Positions 7,220-14,789 of a stretch of 14,873 nucleotides of DNA are shown here, piece after piece; the stretch's first letter is position 1, and the number at the start of each line of letters is the position of its first letter. The notes under the pieces are model-generated. The model was not told the origin of the DNA and ran no database searches. It was given only the letters and a program-made list of their open reading frames with translations. Position numbers and translations under genes: made by a program. Origin of the DNA: JBBRWO01 sp964388455 (lineage in GTDB: Bacteria; Actinomycetota; Coriobacteriia; Anaerosomatales; JAAXUF01); assembly GCA_964388455.1 (NCBI GenBank), contig CAYMAN010000040.1:1-14873 (forward strand), in the 5' to 3' direction.

Positions 7220-9862
7220 CTAGCCGACGCCGAGGGTCTCGCGAGCGACCTGCAACGCGCGCTCGATACCCGATGCGTCCTCGCCGCCACCCTGCGCCAT
7301 CGACGGTTTGCCGCCTCCACGACCCGCAAGGAGCGGCGCCACCGCACGAATCACAGCCCCGGCATCGAACCCACCTGCAACCGCGGCGTTGCTTCCCGCC
7401 GCAAGGAAGATGGGCTTGCCGGTGTCCGCGTCGGCCGAGATGAAGACGACCGCGTCGGCTCCCCTGTCGCGCACCACGTCCCACAGGGTTCGCATTCCCC
7501 CCGGTCGAGCATCGACGATCGAAGTGACTGCCACCTTGTAGGACCCGGCGTCGCTCAGCCCCGCAAGGATCGCATCCAAGGTCTCGTTTATGGCATCACT
7601 GGAAACGGCATCTTTGAAACGTGCGGCGTCGCCTTCGAACTCCTTGACGCGCTTGACGAGGGTAGCGGCACGCTCCGCGACGTCTCTGGTCGGGACCTTC
7701 AATGCCGCAGCAGCCTGAGCAAGCTCGATTTCCTCGGAACGGATGAACTCGTAGGCATCGAAGCTCGTCACGGCCTCGATTCGGCGTAGATTGGCGCCAA
7801 CAGAGGACTGCGAGAGGATCTTCACTAGTCCGATCTCGCTCGTGGCGCCGATGTGAGTGCCGCCGCACAACTCCTTACTGAAGTTGCCCACTTCGAGCAC
7901 GCGCACAAAGTCGCCGTACTTCTCGCCAAAGAGCGCGGTGACGCCCGACTCCTTGGCCGAGACGATCGAGGTCTCATACGCTCGAACCGGATGGTTCTCG
8001 AAGACCTTGGCGTTGACCAGGCGTTCGACCTTGTCGAGCTGCTCCGTGCTCATCGCCTCGAAGTGCGTGAAGTCGAAGCGGAGACGATCCGGCCGCACCA
8101 GCGATCCTGCCTGCTTGGCGTGATCCCCGAGAACGAGACGCAGCGCCCAGTGCAGCAGATGGGTCGCAGTATGATTGCGACGGATCCGCTCGCGTCGCAT
8201 GACATCGATCATCGCATCGACAGGTTCGCCCTCCGAGAAGCCTCCTGCGCGCACCACGCCTACATGAACGTAGAGACCCGGCTCGGGAATCCGTGTGTCT
8301 TCGACCTCGAAGGACGCTCCGTCCGGCCCGCTGATCACACCCTGATCGCCGACCTGGCCACCCTGCTCGCCGTAAAACGGAGTCTTCGCAAGTACGATCT
8401 CTGCGCGCTGACCCTCATCGGCACGAAGCGTGCGCTGGCCGTCGACGAGTATGGCGACGATGCTGCTGGAGGCCGAGTCATGCTCGTAGCCGATAAACTC
8501 CGTCGTTCCGCACTCCTTGATGAGTTCCGAGAACGCACCGCCGAAGGTGTTCCAGGACTCATCCTTCACGGCCGCACGAGCGCGATCACGCTGGGCCTCC
8601 ATCTCACGCGAAAACGCATCCACGTCGACGTCGATGCCCTTCTCGGCGGCGATCTCTGCGGTCAGCTCGAACGGGAAGCCGTAGGTGTCGTGCAGCGTGA
8701 AGGCAACACCGCCATCGAGCGGACCGTTGCCGGCCGCGGCAAGCGCTGAGAGCTCGGTCTCGAGGAAGCTCATGCCCTGGCGCAACGTGGCACCGAAGCG
8801 CTCCTCCTCGCTCGTTACGATCTGGGTGATCAGCTCACGATGCTCGACGATCTCGGGGTATGCCTCTCCCATGAGTTCGACGACCAACTCGATGAGCCGC
8901 GTGAGGAACACGTCTTCCACGCCGAGGATGCGACCGTGCCGCACCGCGCGACGTAGCAGACGGCGAAGCACGTAGCCACGGCCCTCGTTGCTGGGGATGA
9001 TGCCGTCGGCGATCAGGAAGGTCACCGCACGTGCGTGATCCGCGATGATGCGCATCGAGGTGTCGATCTTCTCGTTGGTGCCATAGGTCGCGCCGGTGAT
9101 CTCCTCGGCGAGCGACATGAGGGAGCGCAGGATGTCGGTCTCGTAGTTCGACGTGACGCCCTGCAGGATGCCCGCGATACGCTCAAGACCCATGCCGGTG
9201 TCGATGTTCTGGCGCGGTAGTGGGGTCAGCGTGCCATCCTCGGCCCGGTCGTACTGCATGAAGACGAGGTTCCAGTACTCCAGGAACCGGTCGCAGTCGC
9301 AGCCGACGCCGCAGTTGGGACTGTCGCAGCCGACTTCGGGACCCTGATCGTAGTAGAGCTCGGAACAGGGACCGCACGGACCGGTGGGACCTGCCGACCA
9401 GAAGTTGTCCTTGGCCCCCATGCGCACGATGCGCTCGGGGCGTATGCCGACCTCATCGCGCCAGATGACCTCGGCCTCGTCATCGTCCTCATAGATCGTG
9501 ATCCAGATGCGCTCAGAGTCGAGCCCGAGCACCTCGGTCGAGTATTCCCATGCCCACGCGGCCGCCTCGGACTTGAAGTAGTCACCGAAGCTGAAGTTGC
9601 CGAGCATCTCGAAGAAGCTGTGGTGACGTCCGGTGGTGCCGATGATGTCGATGTCGGTGGTGCGCACGCACTTCTGCACGGTGGTCGCACGCGTGAACCC
9701 GAGATTCTTCACGCCGAGAAACACAGGTTTGAACTGCACCATGCCGGCGCTTGTAAGCAGCAGCGAAGGATCGTCCGGAATCAGAGACGACGACGGCTGG
9801 CGACGACAACCCTTGCTCTCAAAGAACGACAGGAAACTCTCTCGGATCTCTGCTGACTTCAC
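7220..9862 (-). CDS. alaS: Alanine--tRNA ligase
   Basis: AlaRS charges tRNA-Ala and edits mischarged Ser and Gly. The 880-aa length is normal. The class II catalytic core spans about 1-230: SSSLIPDDPSLLLTSAGM (24-41), TGRHHSFFEMLGNFSFGD (77-94, motif 2 region) and GMGLERI (223-229, motif 3). The editing domain carries HTATH (564-568) with CGGTH (666-670), the four zinc-binding positions. A Gly-rich GRGGGKPSMAQGGG (847-860) marks the C-terminal DHHA1/C-Ala region. Six cysteines at 163, 166, 179, 184, 188 and 190 form a cluster inside the catalytic domain. The start is GTG at 9862, supported by AAGGAG 9 nt upstream. The gap to the AI-2E gene is only 31 bp, so there is no room for a T-box leader. 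Confidence 0.98.
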   Translation of the reverse strand: MKSAEIRESFLSFFESKGCRRQPSSSLIPDDPSLLLTSAGMVQFKPVFLGVKNLGFTRATTVQKCVRTTDIDIIGTTGRHHSFFEMLGNFSFGDYFKSEAAAWAWEYSTEVLGLDSERIWITIYEDDDEAEVIWRDEVGIRPERIVRMGAKDNFWSAGPTGPCGPCSELYYDQGPEVGCDSPNCGVGCDCDRFLEYWNLVFMQYDRAEDGTLTPLPRQNIDTGMGLERIAGILQGVTSNYETDILRSLMSLAEEITGATYGTNEKIDTSMRIIADHARAVTFLIADGIIPSNEGRGYVLRRLLRRAVRHGRILGVEDVFLTRLIELVVELMGEAYPEIVEHRELITQIVTSEEERFGATLRQGMSFLETELSALAAAGNGPLDGGVAFTLHDTYGFPFELTAEIAAEKGIDVDVDAFSREMEAQRDRARAAVKDESWNTFGGAFSELIKECGTTEFIGYEHDSASSSIVAILVDGQRTLRADEGQRAEIVLAKTPFYGEQGGQVGDQGVISGPDGASFEVEDTRIPEPGLYVHVGVVRAGGFSEGEPVDAMIDVMRRERIRRNHTATHLLHWALRLVLGDHAKQAGSLVRPDRLRFDFTHFEAMSTEQLDKVERLVNAKVFENHPVRAYETSIVSAKESGVTALFGEKYGDFVRVLEVGNFSKELCGGTHIGATSEIGLVKILSQSSVGANLRRIEAVTSFDAYEFIRSEEIELAQAAAALKVPTRDVAERAATLVKRVKEFEGDAARFKDAVSSDAINETLDAILAGLSDAGSYKVAVTSIVDARPGGMRTLWDVVRDRGADAVVFISADADTGKPIFLAAGSNAAVAGGFDAGAVIRAVAPLLAGRGGGKPSMAQGGGEDASGIERALQVARETLGVG

Positions 9863-9871
9863 GTTCAGGTG

Positions 9872-9877
9872 CTCCTT
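9872..9877 (-). promoter_or_regulatory. Ribosome binding site for the GTG start of alaS
   Basis: Minus-strand AAGGAG lies 9 nt before the GTG at 9862. It fixes the alaS start and fits strong initiation despite the GTG codon. Confidence 0.6.
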
Positions 9878-9893
9878 CTACCGCGCGTCGTGA

Positions 9894-11078
9894 CTATTCC
9901 GTGGGCGAATCGTCCTTGGACGGCTCACAGGCGGTGTCCGACTCATCATCGGGATCGCACGTGGGGGTCCTGAACAGGGCGCCGTCTTCTGTGGTGATCT
10001 GGCGATCGGAGTGCCGCTCGTAGTAGTAGACGAACAGCCCTTTCAGGATCGCCGCCACGGGAATGGCGAAGATCATGCCTGAAATCCCGAAGAGCGTGCC
10101 TCCCACGAGCAGCGAGAATATCACGAGGGTCGGATGCAGGTCGACCTGCTCGGACATTATCCGGGGGGTGATCAGGGTGTCGGTGACGTTCTGCGCGGCC
10201 ACGATGATGGCGATGGCGATGAGCGCCGGCAACGGTCCGACGGTGACAAGCGTGACAAAAGCCGCCAAAGCGCCTGCCACGAACGGCCCGATATACGGCA
10301 CGAAGTTGAAGACCAGTGTGACGATACCGAGAAGAACCGCGTAATCAGGGACGATGAAGACGAGCCCCACCATCGCGATGGCGCCTGTACATACCGATGC
10401 GATCGTCTGGCCCTTGAGGTATCCCCCGCCGACCCGCGTAACCGTACTCATAAGGTGCTCGACATCAGACGTATAACGGGGTCCTGCCAGCAGTCCGATC
10501 TCCTCACGGATTTTGGGCAAGTCGCGCAATGTCCAAAACGCGATGATCAGCGCGAGCAGAACGTCGAACACGCCGTTGGCAAGTCCGCCACCAGCGGCGA
10601 CCAGAGAACTTGCGATGCTGTTGCCGACCTTGACCGCCATCTGGGAGAGCTGCGTGGGTCCGGAGGCGACGAAGCTCGCCAGCCAATCGGGGAGCTGCAT
10701 CGCCGTGTACCGCTCCAGAAGGGTCTCGGTGAAGCCGTCGAGGGACTTCACGTAATCCTGAACGCTGGCCGCAAACGACGCTGCCTGGTCTGCGATCAGA
10801 GGTACCAGAACCGTGATCAGCAAACCGATCACTACCATGCCGCTGACGAGGGACATAGTGGTCGCGAGCCCGCGCTTGACGCCACGCGCTTCCAGCCACC
10901 TGACGGGCGAGCTGAGCAAGAACACGAACACGAACGCGATGACAAACGGTATAAACGCCGATGATATGCGGCCAAACGCCATCAACGCCGCTCCGAGAAG
11001 CACCAGGATGCCGATAATCGACCACGTGATGACAGCGGTGGTTCGCCAGCGAATGTACTGCGCCTGAGGTGTCGTCAT
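9894..11078 (-). CDS. AI-2E family transporter (PerM/UPF0118-like membrane protein)
   Basis: This 394-aa polytopic membrane protein has about eight hydrophobic segments. Two are close together near 17-56, one is at 75-95, one near 168-183, and the rest fall between 228 and 350. A long soluble loop (about 97-165) interrupts them. Family signatures are visible: YLKGQ (220-224), NFVPYIGP (258-265) and the QNVTDTLITPRIMSEQ stretch (296-311), followed by a hydrophobic FSLLVGGTLFGISG segment. Members are annotated as autoinducer-2 exporters after TqsA, but others are Na+/H+ antiporters or permeases, so the substrate is unknown. The last 35 residues are a polar, acidic cytoplasmic tail with two cysteines. 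The gene lies 15 bp after the sigma factor gene and 31 bp before alaS. Confidence 0.9.
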   Translation of the reverse strand: MTTPQAQYIRWRTTAVITWSIIGILVLLGAALMAFGRISSAFIPFVIAFVFVFLLSSPVRWLEARGVKRGLATTMSLVSGMVVIGLLITVLVPLIADQAASFAASVQDYVKSLDGFTETLLERYTAMQLPDWLASFVASGPTQLSQMAVKVGNSIASSLVAAGGGLANGVFDVLLALIIAFWTLRDLPKIREEIGLLAGPRYTSDVEHLMSTVTRVGGGYLKGQTIASVCTGAIAMVGLVFIVPDYAVLLGIVTLVFNFVPYIGPFVAGALAAFVTLVTVGPLPALIAIAIIVAAQNVTDTLITPRIMSEQVDLHPTLVIFSLLVGGTLFGISGMIFAIPVAAILKGLFVYYYERHSDRQITTEDGALFRTPTCDPDDESDTACEPSKDDSPTE

Positions 11079-11093
11079 AGCAGCATCGCCTAC

Positions 11094-11879
11094 CTATTCC
11101 CGGACGATGTTCTCGCGAAGCACGCGCAACGTACGCCTGAGCAAACGGGACACCTGCATCTGCGAGATGTCCAGTTTCTGGGCGATCTCCGTCTGTGTGA
11201 GGCCAACAAAGAAACGCAGATACAGCACGCGCTGCTCTTGCGGGGTGAGGTGCTGGAAGGCAGCCGAGAGCGTCGTTCGGTCATCCACCATCGCCATCAG
11301 CACATCGTCTTTGCCCACGTATTCGAGAATCGAGAACGAATCGGATCCGTCCCCGCCACGATCGGTCTCGAGCGAGACGAAGTTGTACGCCTCGCTGGTC
11401 TCCATCGCCTCGAGAACCTCTTCGGACGTCACATCCAGGTGCTCGGCGATCTCTGCGATGGTAGGTGATCGCTGGTTCTTCTGCGTGAGCGCGTCCACGG
11501 CCTGGCTGACTTTGAAGGAAAGCTCCTGCAGGCGTCGCGGAACCTTTATGGCCCATCCTTTGTCACGGAAGTAGCGCTTCAGCTCTCCGGTGATGGTGGG
11601 CGTCGCGTAGGTCGTGAACTCGACCTGCCGCTCGATGTCGAAGCGATCGATAGCCTTTATGAGACCGATGGTGCCCACCTGAATCAGGTCGTCGATGGGT
11701 TCACCGCGGTTGCGAAAGCGGCTTGCGAGGTACTTGACCAGATTGAGGTACATCGTGATCAGCTCATCACGAGCGTCCTCGTCGCCCTCCAGGCGATACT
11801 GCCTGAACAGCTTCTTCGTGTAGACCTTGTCCCATGACAGCCGACGTGACTGCTTGGGAGCGCTGCCCCTAGCTGGCAT
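11094..11879 (-). CDS. Group 3 (SigB/SigF/SigG-type) RNA polymerase sigma factor
   Basis: From the ATG at 11879 the product is 261 aa. Region 2 spans about 39-106 and includes PIDDLIQVGTIGLIKAIDRF (61-80) and VEFTTYATPTITGELKRYF (86-104), the core-binding and -10 recognition segments. Region 3 covers about 107-180. Region 4 (about 200-258) contains the helix-turn-helix TQTEIAQKLDISQMQVSRLL (218-237) for -35 binding. The absence of region 1.1 and the full region 3 place it with SigB/SigF/SigG rather than ECF or primary sigmas. A GTG at 11918 would add 13 residues but overlaps the anti-sigma gene by 50 bp and has no clear ribosome binding site. The ATG has AGGGA 6 nt upstream and overlaps by 11 bp. 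The preceding gene encodes its likely anti-sigma factor. Role in stress or differentiation is inferred from family. Confidence 0.92.
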   Translation of the reverse strand: MPARGSAPKQSRRLSWDKVYTKKLFRQYRLEGDEDARDELITMYLNLVKYLASRFRNRGEPIDDLIQVGTIGLIKAIDRFDIERQVEFTTYATPTITGELKRYFRDKGWAIKVPRRLQELSFKVSQAVDALTQKNQRSPTIAEIAEHLDVTSEEVLEAMETSEAYNFVSLETDRGGDGSDSFSILEYVGKDDVLMAMVDDRTTLSAAFQHLTPQEQRVLYLRFFVGLTQTEIAQKLDISQMQVSRLLRRTLRVLRENIVRE

Positions 11880-12264
11880 GGACGGTCCCTGCCTGCTTCG
11901 TGAGCCGAAGGTGCGCACCTGAATCGTCGCTTACCAGCTGATAGCTGTCACACACCGACTCGAGAATGAATGTCGCATACGTGGCCGAGCGCTCGGCTTC
12001 CTCGCTCGTGCTGCGCGCTCCAGTGCCCAGGCTCACATCAATGGTCAGAACATCGCCGATGACCTGGAACTCGAAGCGAACGTCGGCACCCGGTTCAAGC
12101 GTCTCGACCGCGTATACGAACGCCTCATCGGCGGCCATCCGGACGTCCTCCACCTCGTCATAGTTCATGTCCATACGACTTACGAGCGTCGCAGCGGTCA
12201 TGCGAACGGTTTTCGCATACTCGCTGCGTGCGGGAACGATGAGCGTGACTGTTTCGTTGTGCAT
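11869..12264 (-). CDS. RsbW/UsfX-like anti-sigma factor (GHKL fold) with eroded ATP-binding boxes
   Basis: This 131-aa protein has the length and core pattern of RsbW/SpoIIAB. The segment VEDVRMAADEAFVYAVE (38-54) aligns with the N box, keeping the Glu (Glu47) but with Tyr51 where the magnesium-coordinating Asn belongs. The G1 box, normally DxGxG, reads SLGTG (78-82), so the Asp is replaced by Ser while both Gly remain. The GxGx segment of the G2 box is replaced by ATYATF (94-99). The C-terminal AHLRLTK strand is typical. It may bind sigma without, or with altered, kinase activity. From memory, mycobacterial UsfX also departs from the N-box consensus. It starts at ATG with GGAGG 4 nt upstream and overlaps the sigma gene by 11 bp, consistent with paired synthesis. 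Confidence 0.82.
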   Translation of the reverse strand: MHNETVTLIVPARSEYAKTVRMTAATLVSRMDMNYDEVEDVRMAADEAFVYAVETLEPGADVRFEFQVIGDVLTIDVSLGTGARSTSEEAERSATYATFILESVCDSYQLVSDDSGAHLRLTKQAGTVHAS

Positions 12265-12285
12265 GGGTCCTCCGGTGCATCAGAA

Positions 12286-12744
12286 CTAGACGGTTGTGTA
12301 TGTGCTCTGAGGCTGGGGACCGGTCTGTGCCGGCTCTGCCTCAACGGTTTCCGCGGTTGTTGCGGAATCGGGTTGGTGCTCGGGATGACGCGATACATGC
12401 TTGCGCGACTTGAACGCATTGCGCACTCTGTCCGCGATCTCGTTCACAATCTCAGCGGGGGCGTTTGCCACACCCTGCACAGTGCGCGACGTGGAGTTGA
12501 CCCTGTCGGTCACCTCTTCCACACGCGTCACGATCTCATCAATGCGCAACAACTCCATGTTGATCGCATCGACGGTGACGTCCGTCTTCTGGAGAAGTGG
12601 CATCAGCGACGCGTCAAGGTCGTCGGCGAGCTTACGCGTCGATCGCACTGCCGAGACCAGCTCGATGACGGCCCATATCACGAACCCGCATGTCGCAATC
12701 GCGACCACGAGAAGCACGATGAGCAACACCGATGTGGCTTCCAC
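12286..12744 (-). CDS. DUF948-type membrane-anchored coiled-coil protein
   Basis: From the GTG at 12744 the product is 152 aa. A single transmembrane helix lies at about 5-29. A long charged helical stretch follows (about 33-108) with heptad-like Leu/Val spacing (DDLDASLMPLLQKTDVTVDA and onward). The last 40 residues are a Pro/Thr/Glu/Gln-rich, probably disordered tail. This architecture matches DUF948, a family of unknown function often found beside housekeeping genes in Gram-positive bacteria. An upstream in-frame GTG at 12777 adds 11 residues, but has no ribosome binding site and would lie upstream of the expected transcription start of the candidate promoter at 12780. A G-run ends 4 nt before the chosen GTG. 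The gene is 21 bp before the anti-sigma gene, so co-transcription is likely. Confidence 0.75.
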   Translation of the reverse strand: MEATSVLLIVLLVVAIATCGFVIWAVIELVSAVRSTRKLADDLDASLMPLLQKTDVTVDAINMELLRIDEIVTRVEEVTDRVNSTSRTVQGVANAPAEIVNEIADRVRNAFKSRKHVSRHPEHQPDSATTAETVEAEPAQTGPQPQSTYTTV

Positions 12745-12777
12745 GCGACCCCCAGATGCGATGCGATTCCAGTCCAC

Positions 12778-12799
12778 TCAGTGTAGCAGAGGTCACTGA
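12778..12799 (-). promoter_or_regulatory. Candidate extended -10 promoter with an overlapping inverted repeat
   Basis: On the minus strand TGC-TACACT (hexamer at 12785-12780) resembles an extended -10 element, with four of six hexamer bases matching TATAAT plus the TGn extension. The -35 region is poor. A perfect 6-bp inverted repeat, TCAGTG (12778-12783) and CACTGA (12794-12799) with a 10-bp centre, overlaps it and could be an operator. It would serve the DUF948-anti-sigma-sigma-AI-2E-alaS run. The repeat has no T-run, so a terminator is unlikely. Confidence 0.32.
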
Positions 12800-12838
12800 C
12801 GAACCGAGGCGCTCGACACCGTGGTTTCGCAGCTCGTT

Positions 12839-14194
12839 TCAGCAATCAGATGAATCGTCGCACGTGTCGGACTCGCTCGATATCGTGCCGGCGAGACGCT
12901 CGTCCAGCACACACGTCCGACGCGTCTCCCATCCCCTCTCGGTCGCTCTGTAGAAGGCTCCACGCTCGAGCCCTTCAGGCAGGTATCGCTGCGCGACCCA
13001 CGCCCCCTCGTAACTGTGCGGGTACAGATAGGCGCCGTAGGCGTCACTTCCGGGCCGATGACGGTCACGCAGGTGATTGGGCACCGAGCGAGCTCGGCCG
13101 TTTCGCACCTCGGCCAGCGCAGCATCGATCGCCATGTACGACGCATTGCTCTTGGGCGCGAGCGCCAGGTACACCGCAGCCTGCGCCAAGTTGATGCGAC
13201 ACTCAGGCCAGCCGATAGATTCGGCTGCTTTGAATGCCGCGTGCGCAATCAACAGTGCCTGCGGATCCGCGTTGCCGATGTCCTCAGACGCCAGGATAAG
13301 CATCCGTCGTGCGATGAACTTTGGGTCCTCACCGCCGTGGATCATCCGCGCGAGCCAATAGACGGCCGCATCCGGATCACTCCCACGCATTGACTTGATG
13401 AATGCGCTGATCACGTCGTAGTGCATGTCGCCATGTTTGTCATAGGGCAGAATCCGCGTGGGGGACGCCTCCGCAACCGAGGCGGCGGTGATGGTCTTCT
13501 CGCCGTCATCTGAGAGTTGAGCACACGCGAGTGACAGCTCCAGCGTCATCAACGCGACGCGAGCATCGCCACCAGAAGAGGTGACGATCGCATCGAGCGC
13601 CTCGGGCGTCACGGTGACGACGCCTCCGAGACCCCGCTCGTCCGTGATCGCAGACGATACGATCCCCCGCACGTCATCTTCTGAGAGTGACTGCAACTCG
13701 ATCACGCGAGATCGACTGATGAGCGGTGCGTTGACCTCAAAGAAGGGGTTCTCGGTGGTCGCTCCCACCAGGATCACCACACGATCCTCGACCGCGTGAA
13801 GCAGTGCGTCTTGTTGGGACTTGCTGAAGCGATGGATCTCGTCTATGAACAGAATCGTGCGCTCACCTGAGAACCCGAGGCGATCTGAGGCGGCCTCGAT
13901 CGCTTTGCGCAGCTCTGCCACGCCTCCGGTGACGGCCGACACCTCGACAAAGTGCCCCTTGGTGGCGGCAGCGATGATCCTTGCAAGCGATGTCTTGCCG
14001 GTCCCCGCTGGTCCGAAGAGGATTACCGACGAGAGCGTGTCCTCGTCGATAGCACCTCGGAGCCATGTGCCAGGACCCACAGCGGCGGTCTGGCCAACGA
14101 ACTCCGCGAGGGATCGAGGCCGCATGCGAGCAGCGAGCGGCGCAGCCTCGGCGCGGGCCGCGTCGGCACTGTCATCGAAGAGCGAGCGCACCAT
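12839..14194 (-). CDS. rarA: Replication-associated recombination protein A (RarA/MgsA AAA+ ATPase)
   Basis: RarA is a clamp-loader-like AAA+ ATPase that acts at stalled replication forks and binds SSB. From the ATG at 14194 (451 aa), Walker A is GPAGTGKTS (61-69), Walker B is ILFIDEIHRF (114-123) and sensor 1 is GATTENP (144-150). SGGDARVALMTLE (207-219) is in the lid. The tetramerisation region carries the diagnostic YDKHGDMHYDVISAFIKS (241-258) and RGSDPDAAVYWLARMIHGG (260-278). The C-terminal domain contains PNHLRDRH (362-369). A GTG at 14227 would add 11 residues and overlap the upstream gene; the ATG begins 7 bp after that gene's stop, matches the usual MSLF-like N-terminus, and is preferred. 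The tail ends in an acidic segment with three cysteines (438, 445, 451), beyond the conserved domain. Confidence 0.95.
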   Translation of the reverse strand: MVRSLFDDSADAARAEAAPLAARMRPRSLAEFVGQTAAVGPGTWLRGAIDEDTLSSVILFGPAGTGKTSLARIIAAATKGHFVEVSAVTGGVAELRKAIEAASDRLGFSGERTILFIDEIHRFSKSQQDALLHAVEDRVVILVGATTENPFFEVNAPLISRSRVIELQSLSEDDVRGIVSSAITDERGLGGVVTVTPEALDAIVTSSGGDARVALMTLELSLACAQLSDDGEKTITAASVAEASPTRILPYDKHGDMHYDVISAFIKSMRGSDPDAAVYWLARMIHGGEDPKFIARRMLILASEDIGNADPQALLIAHAAFKAAESIGWPECRINLAQAAVYLALAPKSNASYMAIDAALAEVRNGRARSVPNHLRDRHRPGSDAYGAYLYPHSYEGAWVAQRYLPEGLERGAFYRATERGWETRRTCVLDERLAGTISSESDTCDDSSDC

Positions 14195-14201
14195 TCGCGG
14201 C

Positions 14202-14789
14202 TCAGCGCGTGGCGCGCTGGACCTCACGCTCGAGGAACACCTTGTCGACGAGACCGCGGTGCTTCCAGATGATGTAGCCCTGCGTATCCGTCAGCACGAT
14301 GTAAGGCGTGAAGGAGACACCAAGCACACGAGCCATCTGGACAGCAACTTGGGCGTTGGAATCGGAGTCGAAATCCGGGTCGAACGTGATCGTGCCCGAT
14401 GCGTCGATCGTGGTGTACTTGCCGATGTCGTAGGCGACCAGATCGACCAATCCGCGGTTGTCGTCGAGTACGGAGTCGATGATCTTGCGGTTCTGAGCCG
14501 CGGTGTACTGCCCGGAATCGTAGAAGAATATGAGCGTGGGCTGCTTGTCGGCGATACGCTCCGCGACAGCAGTGGCAATGGAGCTACCGGTTGGGAACGG
14601 CGCAAAGATGTCTGGCTCGTTGTCAGATATTCCAGTGACCGCGTTAGCCTCGGCAGGGACGGGCGCAGCAGGAGCTGGTGCCGCAACCGGAGTCTCGGCG
14701 GGAGCGGCTGCTTCTTCTCCCCCGCCTCCGCATCCGGCCAGAGCGAACGCGAGCATGGCGATGATGAGTGCTACGACTAGTCTGCGCAT
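14202..14789 (-). CDS. Thioredoxin-fold lipoprotein lacking the CxxC motif
   Basis: The 195-aa product begins with a lipoprotein signal peptide whose lipobox LAGC puts the lipidated cysteine at Cys20. A Gly, Ala and Pro-rich spacer follows (21-48). The folded part (about 68-190) has a thioredoxin-like layout: PTLIFFYDS (84-92) as the central strand leading to the active-site position, a helix, LVDLVAYDI (114-122), and VSFTPYIVLTD (158-168) with the cis-proline at Pro162, then GYIIWKHRG. The expected WCxxC is replaced by YDSGQY (90-95), and Cys20 is the only cysteine in the whole protein, so thiol chemistry is excluded. Start: ATG with GAGGGA 6 nt upstream. The gene sits 7 bp before rarA. Extracytoplasmic binding or chaperone function is a guess; no named family is recognised. 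Confidence 0.8.
   Translation of the reverse strand: MRRLVVALIIAMLAFALAGCGGGGEEAAAPAETPVAAPAPAAPVPAEANAVTGISDNEPDIFAPFPTGSSIATAVAERIADKQPTLIFFYDSGQYTAAQNRKIIDSVLDDNRGLVDLVAYDIGKYTTIDASGTITFDPDFDSDSNAQVAVQMARVLGVSFTPYIVLTDTQGYIIWKHRGLVDKVFLEREVQRATR

Noticed and set aside
7853..8749. 298-codon plus-strand open frame
   Set aside because: It is fully antisense to the alaS catalytic and editing domains, whose motifs are unmistakable; the plus-strand product shows no family pattern.
9863..9893. T-box riboswitch upstream of alaS
   Set aside because: Only 31 bp separate alaS from the preceding gene, and no T-box sequence is present in them.
10134..10964. 276-codon plus-strand open frame
   Set aside because: It is antisense to the AI-2E gene; the translation is a charged, low-complexity Asp/Arg/His-rich sequence typical of the reverse of hydrophobic codons.
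12778..12799. Rho-independent terminator after rarA
   Set aside because: The stem is only 6 bp, not GC-rich, with a 10-nt loop and no T-run on the minus strand.
13821..14780. 319-codon plus-strand open frame
   Set aside because: It lies antisense to rarA and the lipoprotein gene, crosses their junction, has no recognisable domain and is Arg/Ser-rich as expected of a shadow frame in GC-rich DNA.
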